Shown here: in pieces, positions 41,749 through 50,027 of the stretch | Numbering within the stretch: position 1 is the stretch's first letter | How the letters are laid out: every line of letters starts with the position of its first letter | Source: Mesorhizobium shangrilense | GTDB lineage: Bacteria > Pseudomonadota > Alphaproteobacteria > Rhizobiales > Rhizobiaceae | Length of the DNA: 64,000 bases | NCBI RefSeq assembly: GCF_040537815.1 | Contig: NZ_JBEWSZ010000001.1 | Span: 496,001 to 560,000 of the forward strand | Direction of reading: 5' to 3' | The notes under the pieces: generated by a model | The model's database searches: none | The model's input: the letters and a program-made list of their open reading frames with translations, nothing else | Told to the model about the DNA's origin: nothing | Position numbers and translations under genes: made by a program

Positions 41749-42746
41749 GCGAAGCGCAGCCTCTGCCCGATGCCTTCTTCTCCTGCCTTGGCCAGCATCG
41801 CCTTGCCGAGCGCGATGTCGGACAGCGACAGGCCGCGATGCCAGAACAGGATCGTTTCGTCGTCGCCTTGGCGTCCCGGCTTGAGGCCGGCGGCGATCTG
41901 GCCGAGTTCGGCATGCAGCGTCTTTTCGCTCAGCCGCCCGGTCTCGACATGGGCGCGCAGCGAGCCGAACTTGCCGCCCTTGCACTGGCCCCAGTCGTCG
42001 ACGACCATCTTCTGCATGATGTCGGTGAGCGACAGTTCCACCGCGCTCATCGTGCCGTAGGGAACCACCAGAGCACCGGGCTTGATCCATTCCGTTTTAA
42101 GCAGCGGCTGCGGCTCCGGCAGCCGCGATGCCTCGACGACGATGTCGGCGCCCTTGACACAGCTTTCCCAGTCGGCGACCGCGGTGACCGGTTTGCCGAG
42201 ATCGGCAGCCAGCTTTGCGGCAAAGCCATCGCGGCTTTCCGGGCGGCGCGAATGCACGCGGATATCGTCGAAGTCGAAGAGATGGTCGAGCAGCCGCACG
42301 TTCCAGTACGCGGTGCCGCGCGCGCCGATATGGGCCAGCACCTTCGAATTCTTGCGCGCCAGGTGTTTGGCGCCGATGGCGGTGACGGCGCCCGTTCGCA
42401 TGTCGGTGATCACGGTGGCGTCGAGGATGGCGCGCGGCGTGCCGGTGCGCGGATCGAACAGATTGAGAATGCCGAATTCCGACGGCAGGCCGTGCAGATA
42501 GTTGTCGACATAATCGCCGACGATCTTCACGCCCGCCGTATCGAGCGGCGCCACGTAGCCGCGCAGCACGTTGAAATGGCCGTGGAAGGATGGGTCCGGC
42601 TCCAGATGGACACGGGGCTCGATCACTGTCTGACCCTTGCCCTGCGCCACAAGTCCCGCCTCGACCGCGTCGATGATCTCGCCGTCGGTCATCGCCAGCG
42701 CTTCGATATCAAGAGCGTTCAGATAGTCGATATAGATGGGTTTCAT
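41745..42746 (-). CDS. Ornithine cyclodeaminase/mu-crystallin family protein
   Basis: 333 residues from the ATG at 42746 (AGGA upstream). NAD(P)-binding Rossmann region around V-L-A-H-I-G-A-R-G-T-A-Y-W-N, with R-V-H-S-R-R after the second strand suggesting NADP preference. The family includes ornithine cyclodeaminase, ketimine reductases, delta1-pyrroline-2-carboxylate reductase and N-alkyl amino-acid forming enzymes. Translationally coupled to the lyase-like gene, so both probably act on one amino-acid-derived compound. The AcnX product, delta1-pyrroline-2-carboxylate, 6 kb away is a possible substrate. Confidence 0.82.
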   Translation of the reverse strand: MKPIYIDYLNALDIEALAMTDGEIIDAVEAGLVAQGKGQTVIEPRVHLEPDPSFHGHFNVLRGYVAPLDTAGVKIVGDYVDNYLHGLPSEFGILNLFDPRTGTPRAILDATVITDMRTGAVTAIGAKHLARKNSKVLAHIGARGTAYWNVRLLDHLFDFDDIRVHSRRPESRDGFAAKLAADLGKPVTAVADWESCVKGADIVVEASRLPEPQPLLKTEWIKPGALVVPYGTMSAVELSLTDIMQKMVVDDWGQCKGGKFGSLRAHVETGRLSEKTLHAELGQIAAGLKPGRQGDDETILFWHRGLSLSDIALGKAMLAKAGEEGIGQRLRFA

Positions 42747-42988
42747 GCGCAAGGGTCCTGCTCGAAAGGAGCGAAACGAGATCGCTGGTGTCATCAGCCG
42801 GTTCGGCGGCGAGGCTGTATTCATTACACAACAGGGCGCGCCACAACAGGAAGGATGCGACACGAAAGTTTGTTGACCCGTTGTCTGGACGGCTCCCGCC
42901 GAATGCTGTTCAAACCGCTTCGTCGTCGCCCGCCGACCATTCCGGCCGTGGTGCCACGGCCGGAATTCCCTTTCGGACCATCCACCGC

Positions 42989-44425
42989 ATGAACGTCACG
43001 CCACAAAAAGAAGCCTTCTCGAAGCCGGACACGGCGAATGCGCGACGCGTGGCGCTGATCGTCGCCATCGCCTTCTTCATGCAGTTCCTGGATTCGACGA
43101 TCATCTCCACCTCGCTGCCGCAGATGGGGCAGTCCTTCGGTGTGCCGGCGGTGGCGATGAGCATCGGCATCACCGTCTACATGCTGACCATGGCGGTGTT
43201 CGTGCCGCTGTCGGGCTGGCTCGCGGACCGCTACGGCGCGCGCAACATTTTTCTCCTGGCCATCGCCATGTTCACGCTGGCCTCGCTCGCCTGTGGCTTC
43301 TCGCAGAATTTGACCGAGTTTGTGGTGGCACGCGCGGTGCAAGGGCTGGGCAGCGCGCTGATGACGCCGGTCGGGCGTATCCTGGTGTTGCGCAATGCGT
43401 CGAAATCCGAGCTGCTCAACGCCACCGCGCTGATCACCTGGCCGGCACTGTTCGCGCCGGTGATCGGGCCGGTGCTGGGCGGCTTCATCACCACCTATCT
43501 GTCCTGGCACTGGAACTTCTTCATCAACATTCCGCTTGGGCTGGCTGGGCTGGCACTGGTCGCGCGCTTCATCCCCGGTGACCGCGAGGCCGACCCCAAG
43601 CCGCTCGACTGGCCGGGGTTCTTTCTCACGTCACTGGGCCTCGCCTTGCTGCTCTACGGCCTCGAACGCATCGCGCATCCGGAGGACGGCATCCTGCCGA
43701 CCCTGCTGCTGATCGCCGCCGGTATCGTCATCGGCTGGCTGGCGGTTCGGCATCTGGCTGTCGCCAGGCATCCGCTGCTCGATCTCTCATCGTTCAAGGT
43801 GCTGACCTTCGCCATCTCGACGCTTGCCGCCGGCACCATCTTCCGGGTGGCGATCAACGCCACGCCGTTCCTGTTGCCGCTTCTGTTCCAGGTCGGTTTC
43901 GGCCTGAGTCCTGTCGATGCCGGCATGATGATACTCGCCTATTTCCTCGGCAATCTCGGCATGAAGGTGGTGACGACGCCGACGTTGCGCCGCTTCGGCT
44001 TTCGCTCGGTGATGGTCGTCAACGGCGTCATCGCTTCCGCGTCGATCATGGCCTGCGGTGCGGTCTCGCCGCAGACGCCGCAGCCGCTGGTGTTGGCGCT
44101 GCTGCTCATCGCCGGCCTGTCGCGTTCCATGCAGTTCACCGCGCTCAACACGCTGGCCTTCGCCGACATTGCCGCCGAGCAGCGCAGTTCGGCAGCGACA
44201 CTGTCCTCGATGCTGCAGCAGGTGGCGATGCTGTTCGGCGTGGCGGTGGCGGCGGCGATCCTCAATTTGTCGCAGATCGCGAGGGAACAGTCAGCGCTCG
44301 ATCTCGCCGACTTCCGAATCGCCTTCATGGTCATCGGCGGCATTGGCCTCATCACATCGTTTCGCTTCCTGGCATTGCCGCGGAACGCAGGCGCAGAGGT
44401 TTCCGGCCACAGCCCAAGGAATTGA
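42989..44425 (+). CDS. MFS drug/metabolite exporter, DHA2 (EmrB/QacA) type
   Basis: 478 residues with 13-14 hydrophobic segments. Motif A is L-S-G-W-L-A-D-R-Y-G-A-R-N; D-S-T-I-I in helix 1 and G-P-V-L-G-G-F motif C in helix 5 are typical of antiporters. Start at ATG 42989; the frame is open upstream to 42788 but without a ribosome site. Divergent from the cyclodeaminase/lyase pair, which suggests export of their product or of a related toxic compound. Confidence 0.85.
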   Translation: MNVTPQKEAFSKPDTANARRVALIVAIAFFMQFLDSTIISTSLPQMGQSFGVPAVAMSIGITVYMLTMAVFVPLSGWLADRYGARNIFLLAIAMFTLASLACGFSQNLTEFVVARAVQGLGSALMTPVGRILVLRNASKSELLNATALITWPALFAPVIGPVLGGFITTYLSWHWNFFINIPLGLAGLALVARFIPGDREADPKPLDWPGFFLTSLGLALLLYGLERIAHPEDGILPTLLLIAAGIVIGWLAVRHLAVARHPLLDLSSFKVLTFAISTLAAGTIFRVAINATPFLLPLLFQVGFGLSPVDAGMMILAYFLGNLGMKVVTTPTLRRFGFRSVMVVNGVIASASIMACGAVSPQTPQPLVLALLLIAGLSRSMQFTALNTLAFADIAAEQRSSAATLSSMLQQVAMLFGVAVAAAILNLSQIAREQSALDLADFRIAFMVIGGIGLITSFRFLALPRNAGAEVSGHSPRN

Positions 44426-44698
44426 AATCGGCTTTTCGCTGAGAATGCGGAGACAAATTCCATGGCTCGCCCTGGCCATGGAGCGAAGCTTTCGCGAGGC
44501 GTCCGATCCGCGCAACCAATTGCCAAAAGTGCAGGATTTTCCGGGCATTGCGCCAGTTCCGGCAATCAATCCGGCCACCCCTGGAATATCGCCGCAAGCC
44601 AGGCTTGTTGAACGCGGATTCATTTGACGAACCGGCGTTGCGCCGATTAGCTTTCATCCGGGATGGCAGCGCTGCCATCGGGGTGAAAGACATCAGCA

Positions 44699-45685
44699 AT
44701 GAACACGACCGGCTGGCCGAGTTGGAGGCGCCTGAACCAGGAAGGCATTGTCTTTGCCATCGCGGTCATCCTGTTCGTTGCCGCTGCCATAGGCTTGCCC
44801 GGCTTCATCGATCCCAACAATCTCGTCGCCATCGTGCGCTCGGTGTCGGTGCTGGGCATTCTGGCGCTCGGCATGGCCGTCGTCATCATCGGCCGGGGCA
44901 TCGACCTGTCGGCCGTAGCGATCATGGCAATGTCGGTCGCCTGGTACCTGCAGCTCCTGAACACCGGAACGCCTGACGGGCTGGCCTTCGCCTATGTGCT
45001 GGCCGGCGTGCTCGCCATCGGGCTGCTCAATGGCTTCCTCGTCGCCTATGCCGATGTTCCCGCGATCTTCGTGACGCTGGCCACCGGTTCCTTCGTCTTC
45101 GGCTATGTGCGCTCGCAACTGATCACGCAGGATGCCGTGCCGGTTCCCGAAGGGCATTGGGTCGAGCTTCTGGGCGGCCTGCGCTTCCTCGACATTCCCA
45201 TCGAGGTCTTCGTCTTTGCGAGCTTGGCCTTCGTCTTCTTCCTATTCCTGCGCTACACCAAATGGGGCCGCTACATCTATTTCGCCGGCGACAATCCGGT
45301 GGCGGCGCGCAACATCGGCATTCCGGTGCGGCCCATGCTGGTGCTGCGCTATGTGGTTTCTGCCATAGTATCACTGGTCGCCGGCCTGCTGACCGCGGCC
45401 AGCCTGCATTCGATCAACACCCGCATCGTCAATTCCACGCTGCTCTACGACATCGTGTTGGTGGCGGTGATCGGCGGCATCGGGCTGTCCGGCGGGCGGG
45501 GCGGGGTGCGCAACGTTCTGGTGGGTGCGGCACTGATCGGCATCCTGCTCAACGCCATGACCATCATCGACATTCCGCTGCTTTATCAAAACCTGATCAA
45601 GGCGGCGATCCTGCTCGGCGCCATCATCGTCGACGGCATCATCAATCCACGCGACGAGCAGACCGCCCAGCAGGGCGACATTTAG
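44699..45685 (+). CDS. Sugar ABC transporter permease (RbsC family), first copy
   Basis: 328 residues, about nine hydrophobic segments, with the BPD_transp_2 signatures G-R-G-I-D-L-S (near residue 65) and G-G-I-G-L-S-G-G-R-G near the C-terminus. First gene of a plus-strand operon with binding protein, fused permease, lactonase-like protein and double ATPase. Confidence 0.9.
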   Translation: MNTTGWPSWRRLNQEGIVFAIAVILFVAAAIGLPGFIDPNNLVAIVRSVSVLGILALGMAVVIIGRGIDLSAVAIMAMSVAWYLQLLNTGTPDGLAFAYVLAGVLAIGLLNGFLVAYADVPAIFVTLATGSFVFGYVRSQLITQDAVPVPEGHWVELLGGLRFLDIPIEVFVFASLAFVFFLFLRYTKWGRYIYFAGDNPVAARNIGIPVRPMLVLRYVVSAIVSLVAGLLTAASLHSINTRIVNSTLLYDIVLVAVIGGIGLSGGRGGVRNVLVGAALIGILLNAMTIIDIPLLYQNLIKAAILLGAIIVDGIINPRDEQTAQQGDI

Positions 45686-45749
45686 GGGGTACCCGGTTCG
45701 ATCCATCCCGGTCGGCCGGCAATGAACACTTGAAACGAGAGGATCTGAC

Positions 45750-46775
45750 ATGAAATTCATCAGGACATTGATGGCCGCGGCCACGGCCCTTGCCGTCACC
45801 GCCTTCGTGGCGCCAACCTTCGCCGCTGACGATCCAGGCCCGGCGGCTTACGCGCAGGCGCTCAAGGGCAAGCGCGTCATGCTGGTGCCGCTGGCGATGG
45901 GCTTCGACCTTGCACAGGGCTGGTCGCATTATCTGAAGAAGGAAGTCGAAGCCTGGGGCGGCGTGTTCGAAACGCGCGACCCGAACTGGGTGGTCGATGC
46001 CGGCGCGCAGGCGATCACCGACGCCATCTCGTCGGATACCAGGCCTGACGTGCTGATCATCCACGCGCCCGACCTCAATTCCTATTCCAAGCTGATGAAG
46101 AAGGCGCAGGCCGCTGGCACCTATGTCATGCTGGTCGACAATCCCGCCAACTTCCCGGCCGATGCTTTCGTCGGCAGCGACTGGGACCGGCTCGGCCAGC
46201 TCGAGGCCGAAGCGGCGATCAAGGGCTGCGGCCCGAATTCGTCGAAGAAGATCGGGCTGGTGCAGGGTGACCAGGCGAACTCTTCCAGCCTCTACCAGTA
46301 TGCCGGCATCATGAAGGTGCTGGACAAGAATCCCGACTTCAAGGTGGTGGCCAAGCCCGACTCCAACTGGGATGCGACGACGTCGCGCAACGTGACGACG
46401 ACGATGCTGCAGCAGAACCCGGACATCTGCGCCATCATCGACTTCTGGGATGGCGACGCCACCGGCGCTTCCGCCGCGATCCGCGATGCCAAGCTCGACG
46501 GCAAGGTGTTCCTGGTCACCACCGGCGGCGGCGAAAAGGCAGCCGATTGCGACAAGCTTGAAGACGGCACCTATGGCGCGGTGGTCATGACCGACCTTGC
46601 CCGCCAGTCGGGCGACATGAACGCCATCATCAAGTTCCTGCTGCAGAGCGGCCAGCCGGCCGGCACGTCGCACACCTACATCTACACGCTGGAGAAGGCG
46701 ACGACCAAGGCCGACCTCAAGCCCGACAGTTGCTGGGATTTGAAGGCGCTGCAGGCCGAAGCGGCGGCGAAGTAA
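45750..46775 (+). CDS. Sugar ABC transporter substrate-binding protein
   Basis: 341 residues; signal peptide 1-25 ending F-A-A-D. Periplasmic-binding-protein type I fold (RbsB-like): R-V-M-L-V-P-L-A-M-G-F-D, A-I-T-D-A-I-S-S, D-V-L-I-I-H-A-P, Y-V-M-L-V-D-N, and C-A-I-I-D-F-W-D-G-D-A at the hinge. GAGAGGAT ribosome site. A hairpin after its stop may raise its message above the permeases. Confidence 0.9.
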   Translation: MKFIRTLMAAATALAVTAFVAPTFAADDPGPAAYAQALKGKRVMLVPLAMGFDLAQGWSHYLKKEVEAWGGVFETRDPNWVVDAGAQAITDAISSDTRPDVLIIHAPDLNSYSKLMKKAQAAGTYVMLVDNPANFPADAFVGSDWDRLGQLEAEAAIKGCGPNSSKKIGLVQGDQANSSSLYQYAGIMKVLDKNPDFKVVAKPDSNWDATTSRNVTTTMLQQNPDICAIIDFWDGDATGASAAIRDAKLDGKVFLVTTGGGEKAADCDKLEDGTYGAVVMTDLARQSGDMNAIIKFLLQSGQPAGTSHTYIYTLEKATTKADLKPDSCWDLKALQAEAAAK

Positions 46776-46802
46776 GCCGCCACCCCAGCCTGATATCAAC
46801 GG

Positions 46803-46825
46803 GGTGGCCGGATTGTCCGGCCACC
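46803..46825 (+). terminator. 9-bp hairpin between binding protein and fused permease
   Basis: GGTGGCCGG pairs with CCGGCCACC around a 5-nt loop, followed by a pyrimidine stretch. Same place as the hairpin at 29061 in the other ABC operon; probable mRNA stabiliser or partial terminator. Confidence 0.6.
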
Positions 46826-46851
46826 TCTTTCTCTTGAAACAGCAGCGGCCG

Positions 46852-48975
46852 ATGTCCTTTCGCGAACGCCTCCAGTCCTGGCGCTACAATCTCGTGCCCG
46901 ACCATGTCGTCGGCGAGATCCTGACCAAGCGCTGGACCGACAATGCCATTCCGTTCCTGGCGCTGGTGGCGACATTGGCGACCTTCGGCTCGATCATCCC
47001 CGGCTTCTTCAAGCTGACGGCGCTGCAGGAATCGACCCGTCAACTCGGCGAATTCTCCATGGTCGTCACCGGCATGACGGTGGTGATGCTGGGCGGCGGC
47101 ATCGACCTGTCGGTCGGCTCGATCTTCGCGCTGTCCTGCTTCTCCGCCGTCTATGTCTTCTTCATCCTGGAACAGTCGATATGGCTGGCGCTGGCGGCGT
47201 CGCTTGTCACCGGCCTCGTCTTCGGCGCCATCAACGGCTATCTGGTTGGGTATCTCCGGTTGCGCGCCTTCCTCACCACGCTGGTCACCTTCATCTTCGG
47301 GCGCGCGCTGTTCGATATCCTCGTCACCACCTATGCCGCCGATGTGCAGCTTTCGACAGCCACTTCCAAAGTGCTCGACTTCATCGGCGACACCACGTTC
47401 TGGGGGCTCTCCGTCTCGGTATGGCTGGCGATCATCCTGGCTATCGTCACCCATATCGCGCTGACGCGCTCGCGGCCCGGTTGGCATGTGCTGGCGGTCG
47501 GCGGCTCCAGGCGCTCGGCCCACAATGCCGGCATCCGCGTGCGCCGCACCGTGTTCATGACCTATGTGTTCTCCGGTTTCTGCGCCTCGATCGGCGGCTT
47601 CCTCATCGCTTGCCGCTTGAGCGGGGCAGGGCCGGGCACCGGCCTCAACCTCGAGATCATGGCGCTGACGGCGGCCGTGGTCGGCGGCGTCAGCCTCGGC
47701 GGCGGACGCGGCTCGGTGATCAAGGGGCTGATGGGCGCCATCATCGTCTTGACCATGACCAACGGGCTGATCCGGCTGGGCTACGGTACCGGCACCAATC
47801 AGATGGTGCTGGGCATCATGCTGGCGGTGGCGGTCACCATCGACATTCGCTGGCTGAAGAACCGCCACAAGGTGCTGAACGAAGTCTATGTCGCGCCAGT
47901 CTATCTCAAGATGGGCGAAACGCAGTCCGCCGCGCCCGGCTCGGGCACGCCCTACGAACTCGACAACCGGCTGTCGGCGGCCGACCATATCGGGCTTGGC
48001 GAGCTGGAAGGACCGGAGGACGTCATCCTCGACCGCGACGACAACCTCTATTGCGGTACACGCCATGGCGAGATCGTCCGCTTCTTCGCGCCGGATTATG
48101 TGAAGTCGGAAGTCTTTGCCCATATTGGCGGCTTTCCGCTGGGCCTCGCTTTCGACAGATCAGGCAATCTGATCAGCTGCGTCGGCGCCATGGGGCTCTA
48201 TTCGGTGTCGCCGGAGCGGGAAGTGAAACGCCTGTCGGCCGAGACATCGCGCTCCTGGACCTCGATCGTCGACGATGCGCGGCTGCGCGACCCCAATGAC
48301 TGCGACATCGCGCCGGACGGCCGCATCTACTTCACCGACTCGACCAAGCGCTACGACGCCCACGACTGGGCGCTGGATTCGATCGAGAACCGCGCCACCG
48401 GCCGGCTGCTGGTCTACGACCCGAAGGATGGCTCGACGAAAACGCTGCTCGACGGCTATCGCTACACCAACGGTGTCTGCATGGCGCATGATGGCAAGTC
48501 TCTGTTCTTCGCCGAAAGCTGGGCCTGCCGCGTGCATCGCTACTGGCTGGAAGGGCCGAAGGCCGGCACCGCCGAATGCGTCATCCGTGACATGCCGGGC
48601 TACCCCGACAACATCAACCGCGCGTCGGACGGCAATTACTGGATGGCGTGGCTGGGCATGCGCACGCCGAGCTTTGATCTCTCGCTGCGCCACCCCGACA
48701 TGCGCAAGCGCATGACGCGCCGGCTGCCGCAGGACGAATGGCTGTTCCCCAATATCAACACCGGCGGCGTGGTGAAGTTCAACGAGACGGGCGGCATCGT
48801 CGAGGCGATGGGCGACCTTTCGGGCGGTGCGCATCCGATGGTCACCTCGATGCGCGAGCACAAGGGTTATCTCTTCGTCGGCGGCATCCTCAACAACCGG
48901 ATCGGCCGCTACAAGATTTCGGGCGCCGACCCGAACTGGACCAGCCCCGCTTCCTATTGGGGAGCGAAGTCATGA
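46852..48975 (+). CDS. Fusion protein: sugar ABC permease plus SMP-30/lactonase-like domain
   Basis: 707 residues from the ATG at 46852. Residues 1-345 are a second RbsC-type permease with G-G-G-I-D-L-S-V-G-S and G-G-V-S-L-G-G-G-R-G-S. After a 40-residue linker, residues about 385-700 form a six-bladed propeller of the SMP-30/strictosidine-synthase group: G-P-E-D-V-I-L-D, D-P-N-D-C-D-I-A-P-D-G-R-I-Y-F-T-D-S, Y-T-N-G-V-C-M, P-G-Y-P-D-N-I-N-R. The frame is continuous with no stop or ribosome site at the junction. SMP-30-like domains hydrolyse sugar lactones; the acidic/Asn calcium-binding residues seem kept. An earlier GTG at 46804 lies in a hairpin and is unlikely. Confidence 0.88.
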   Translation: MSFRERLQSWRYNLVPDHVVGEILTKRWTDNAIPFLALVATLATFGSIIPGFFKLTALQESTRQLGEFSMVVTGMTVVMLGGGIDLSVGSIFALSCFSAVYVFFILEQSIWLALAASLVTGLVFGAINGYLVGYLRLRAFLTTLVTFIFGRALFDILVTTYAADVQLSTATSKVLDFIGDTTFWGLSVSVWLAIILAIVTHIALTRSRPGWHVLAVGGSRRSAHNAGIRVRRTVFMTYVFSGFCASIGGFLIACRLSGAGPGTGLNLEIMALTAAVVGGVSLGGGRGSVIKGLMGAIIVLTMTNGLIRLGYGTGTNQMVLGIMLAVAVTIDIRWLKNRHKVLNEVYVAPVYLKMGETQSAAPGSGTPYELDNRLSAADHIGLGELEGPEDVILDRDDNLYCGTRHGEIVRFFAPDYVKSEVFAHIGGFPLGLAFDRSGNLISCVGAMGLYSVSPEREVKRLSAETSRSWTSIVDDARLRDPNDCDIAPDGRIYFTDSTKRYDAHDWALDSIENRATGRLLVYDPKDGSTKTLLDGYRYTNGVCMAHDGKSLFFAESWACRVHRYWLEGPKAGTAECVIRDMPGYPDNINRASDGNYWMAWLGMRTPSFDLSLRHPDMRKRMTRRLPQDEWLFPNINTGGVVKFNETGGIVEAMGDLSGGAHPMVTSMREHKGYLFVGGILNNRIGRYKISGADPNWTSPASYWGAKS

Positions 48976-50027
48976 TCCTCGATCCGATCCTGGATATGTT
49001 TCGCGGCAAGGCCGTCACCATCCCGCCGCTCGATGGCGCCTTCCGGCCCAACACGCGGCTGGATGATGCGCCGGCTTTCGCCAGCCTGGCCGAACCCGAC
49101 AATCTGCTGCTTGCCGATGGCCGCCTGCTCGCTTCCAGCGGCAACGTCATCTACGTGATCAAAGTCGGCGCGGAGCCCGCCGTGATCGAGACCTTTTCGT
49201 CCCCGGTCACCGCGCTGGCTTTGTCGCCTACGGGCGAGCTGGTGGTCGGGATCGAAAGCGGCAAGCTGCTGATTGCAGGCAAGGAGGTTTCGCTGCCGGC
49301 GGAAATCCGCTGCATCACCGCACTTGCCTATGCTGATGATGGTGCGCTGTGGCTGGCCAATGGTTCGGCCGAGCATACGCCGTCGCAATGGGCCGCCGAC
49401 CTGATGAAGAAGGGTGCCTCCGGTTCGCTATGGAGATGCGGCCGCTCCGAGATTCGCTTCCAGAAGGTCGCCGGCGACATCGCATTCCCATACGGTCTTC
49501 ACACCATGGGGCGGGATGTGCTGGTCAGCGAAAGCTGGCGTCACCAGCTCATCCGCTTCGATGGCGCGACCGGCAATCGTTCGACTGTGCTGACGCATCT
49601 CCCCGGCTATCCGGCGCGACTGTCGCCGTCGGGTGATGGCGGGGCATGGCTGACCCTGTTTGCGCCACGCAACCGGCTGATCGAGTTCGTGCTGCAGGAA
49701 ACGCACTACAGGCAGGACATGATCGAACAGGTGCCGCCGGCCTACTGGATCGCCCCGGCGCTGGCCTCCAACCGCAGCTTCCTCGAACCGCTGCAATGCG
49801 GCGGCATCCGTACCATGGGCATCCACAAGCCGTGGTCGCCGAGCCGCTCCTATGGGCTGGTGGTCAAGCTCGACCCAAAAATGCAACCGCAATTCAGCCT
49901 GCACAGCCGCGCCAACGGCACGCGCCATGGCATCTGCAGCGTGGCGGAAAAGGACGGCCAACTGTTTATTGCCTCCAGGGGTGGAGACCGCGTTCTGGCC
50001 GTCGACCTCGTATCGGGAGGTTTGTGA
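48972..50027 (+). CDS. SMP-30/strictosidine synthase-like propeller protein
   Basis: 351 residues, no signal peptide. Six-bladed propeller repeats with W-L-A-N-G, F-P-Y-G-L-H-T, V-S-E-S-W-R-H-Q-L-I-R-F-D and L-P-G-Y-P-A-R-L-S-P-S-G-D-G. It resembles the propeller half of the preceding fusion but is more diverged: where the fusion has P-G-Y-P-D-N-I-N-R this one has P-G-Y-P-A-R-L-S, so the Asp-Asn pair is lost. Start overlaps the fusion stop (ATGA); stop overlaps the ATPase start (TGATG). Confidence 0.8.
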   Translation: MILDPILDMFRGKAVTIPPLDGAFRPNTRLDDAPAFASLAEPDNLLLADGRLLASSGNVIYVIKVGAEPAVIETFSSPVTALALSPTGELVVGIESGKLLIAGKEVSLPAEIRCITALAYADDGALWLANGSAEHTPSQWAADLMKKGASGSLWRCGRSEIRFQKVAGDIAFPYGLHTMGRDVLVSESWRHQLIRFDGATGNRSTVLTHLPGYPARLSPSGDGGAWLTLFAPRNRLIEFVLQETHYRQDMIEQVPPAYWIAPALASNRSFLEPLQCGGIRTMGIHKPWSPSRSYGLVVKLDPKMQPQFSLHSRANGTRHGICSVAEKDGQLFIASRGGDRVLAVDLVSGGL

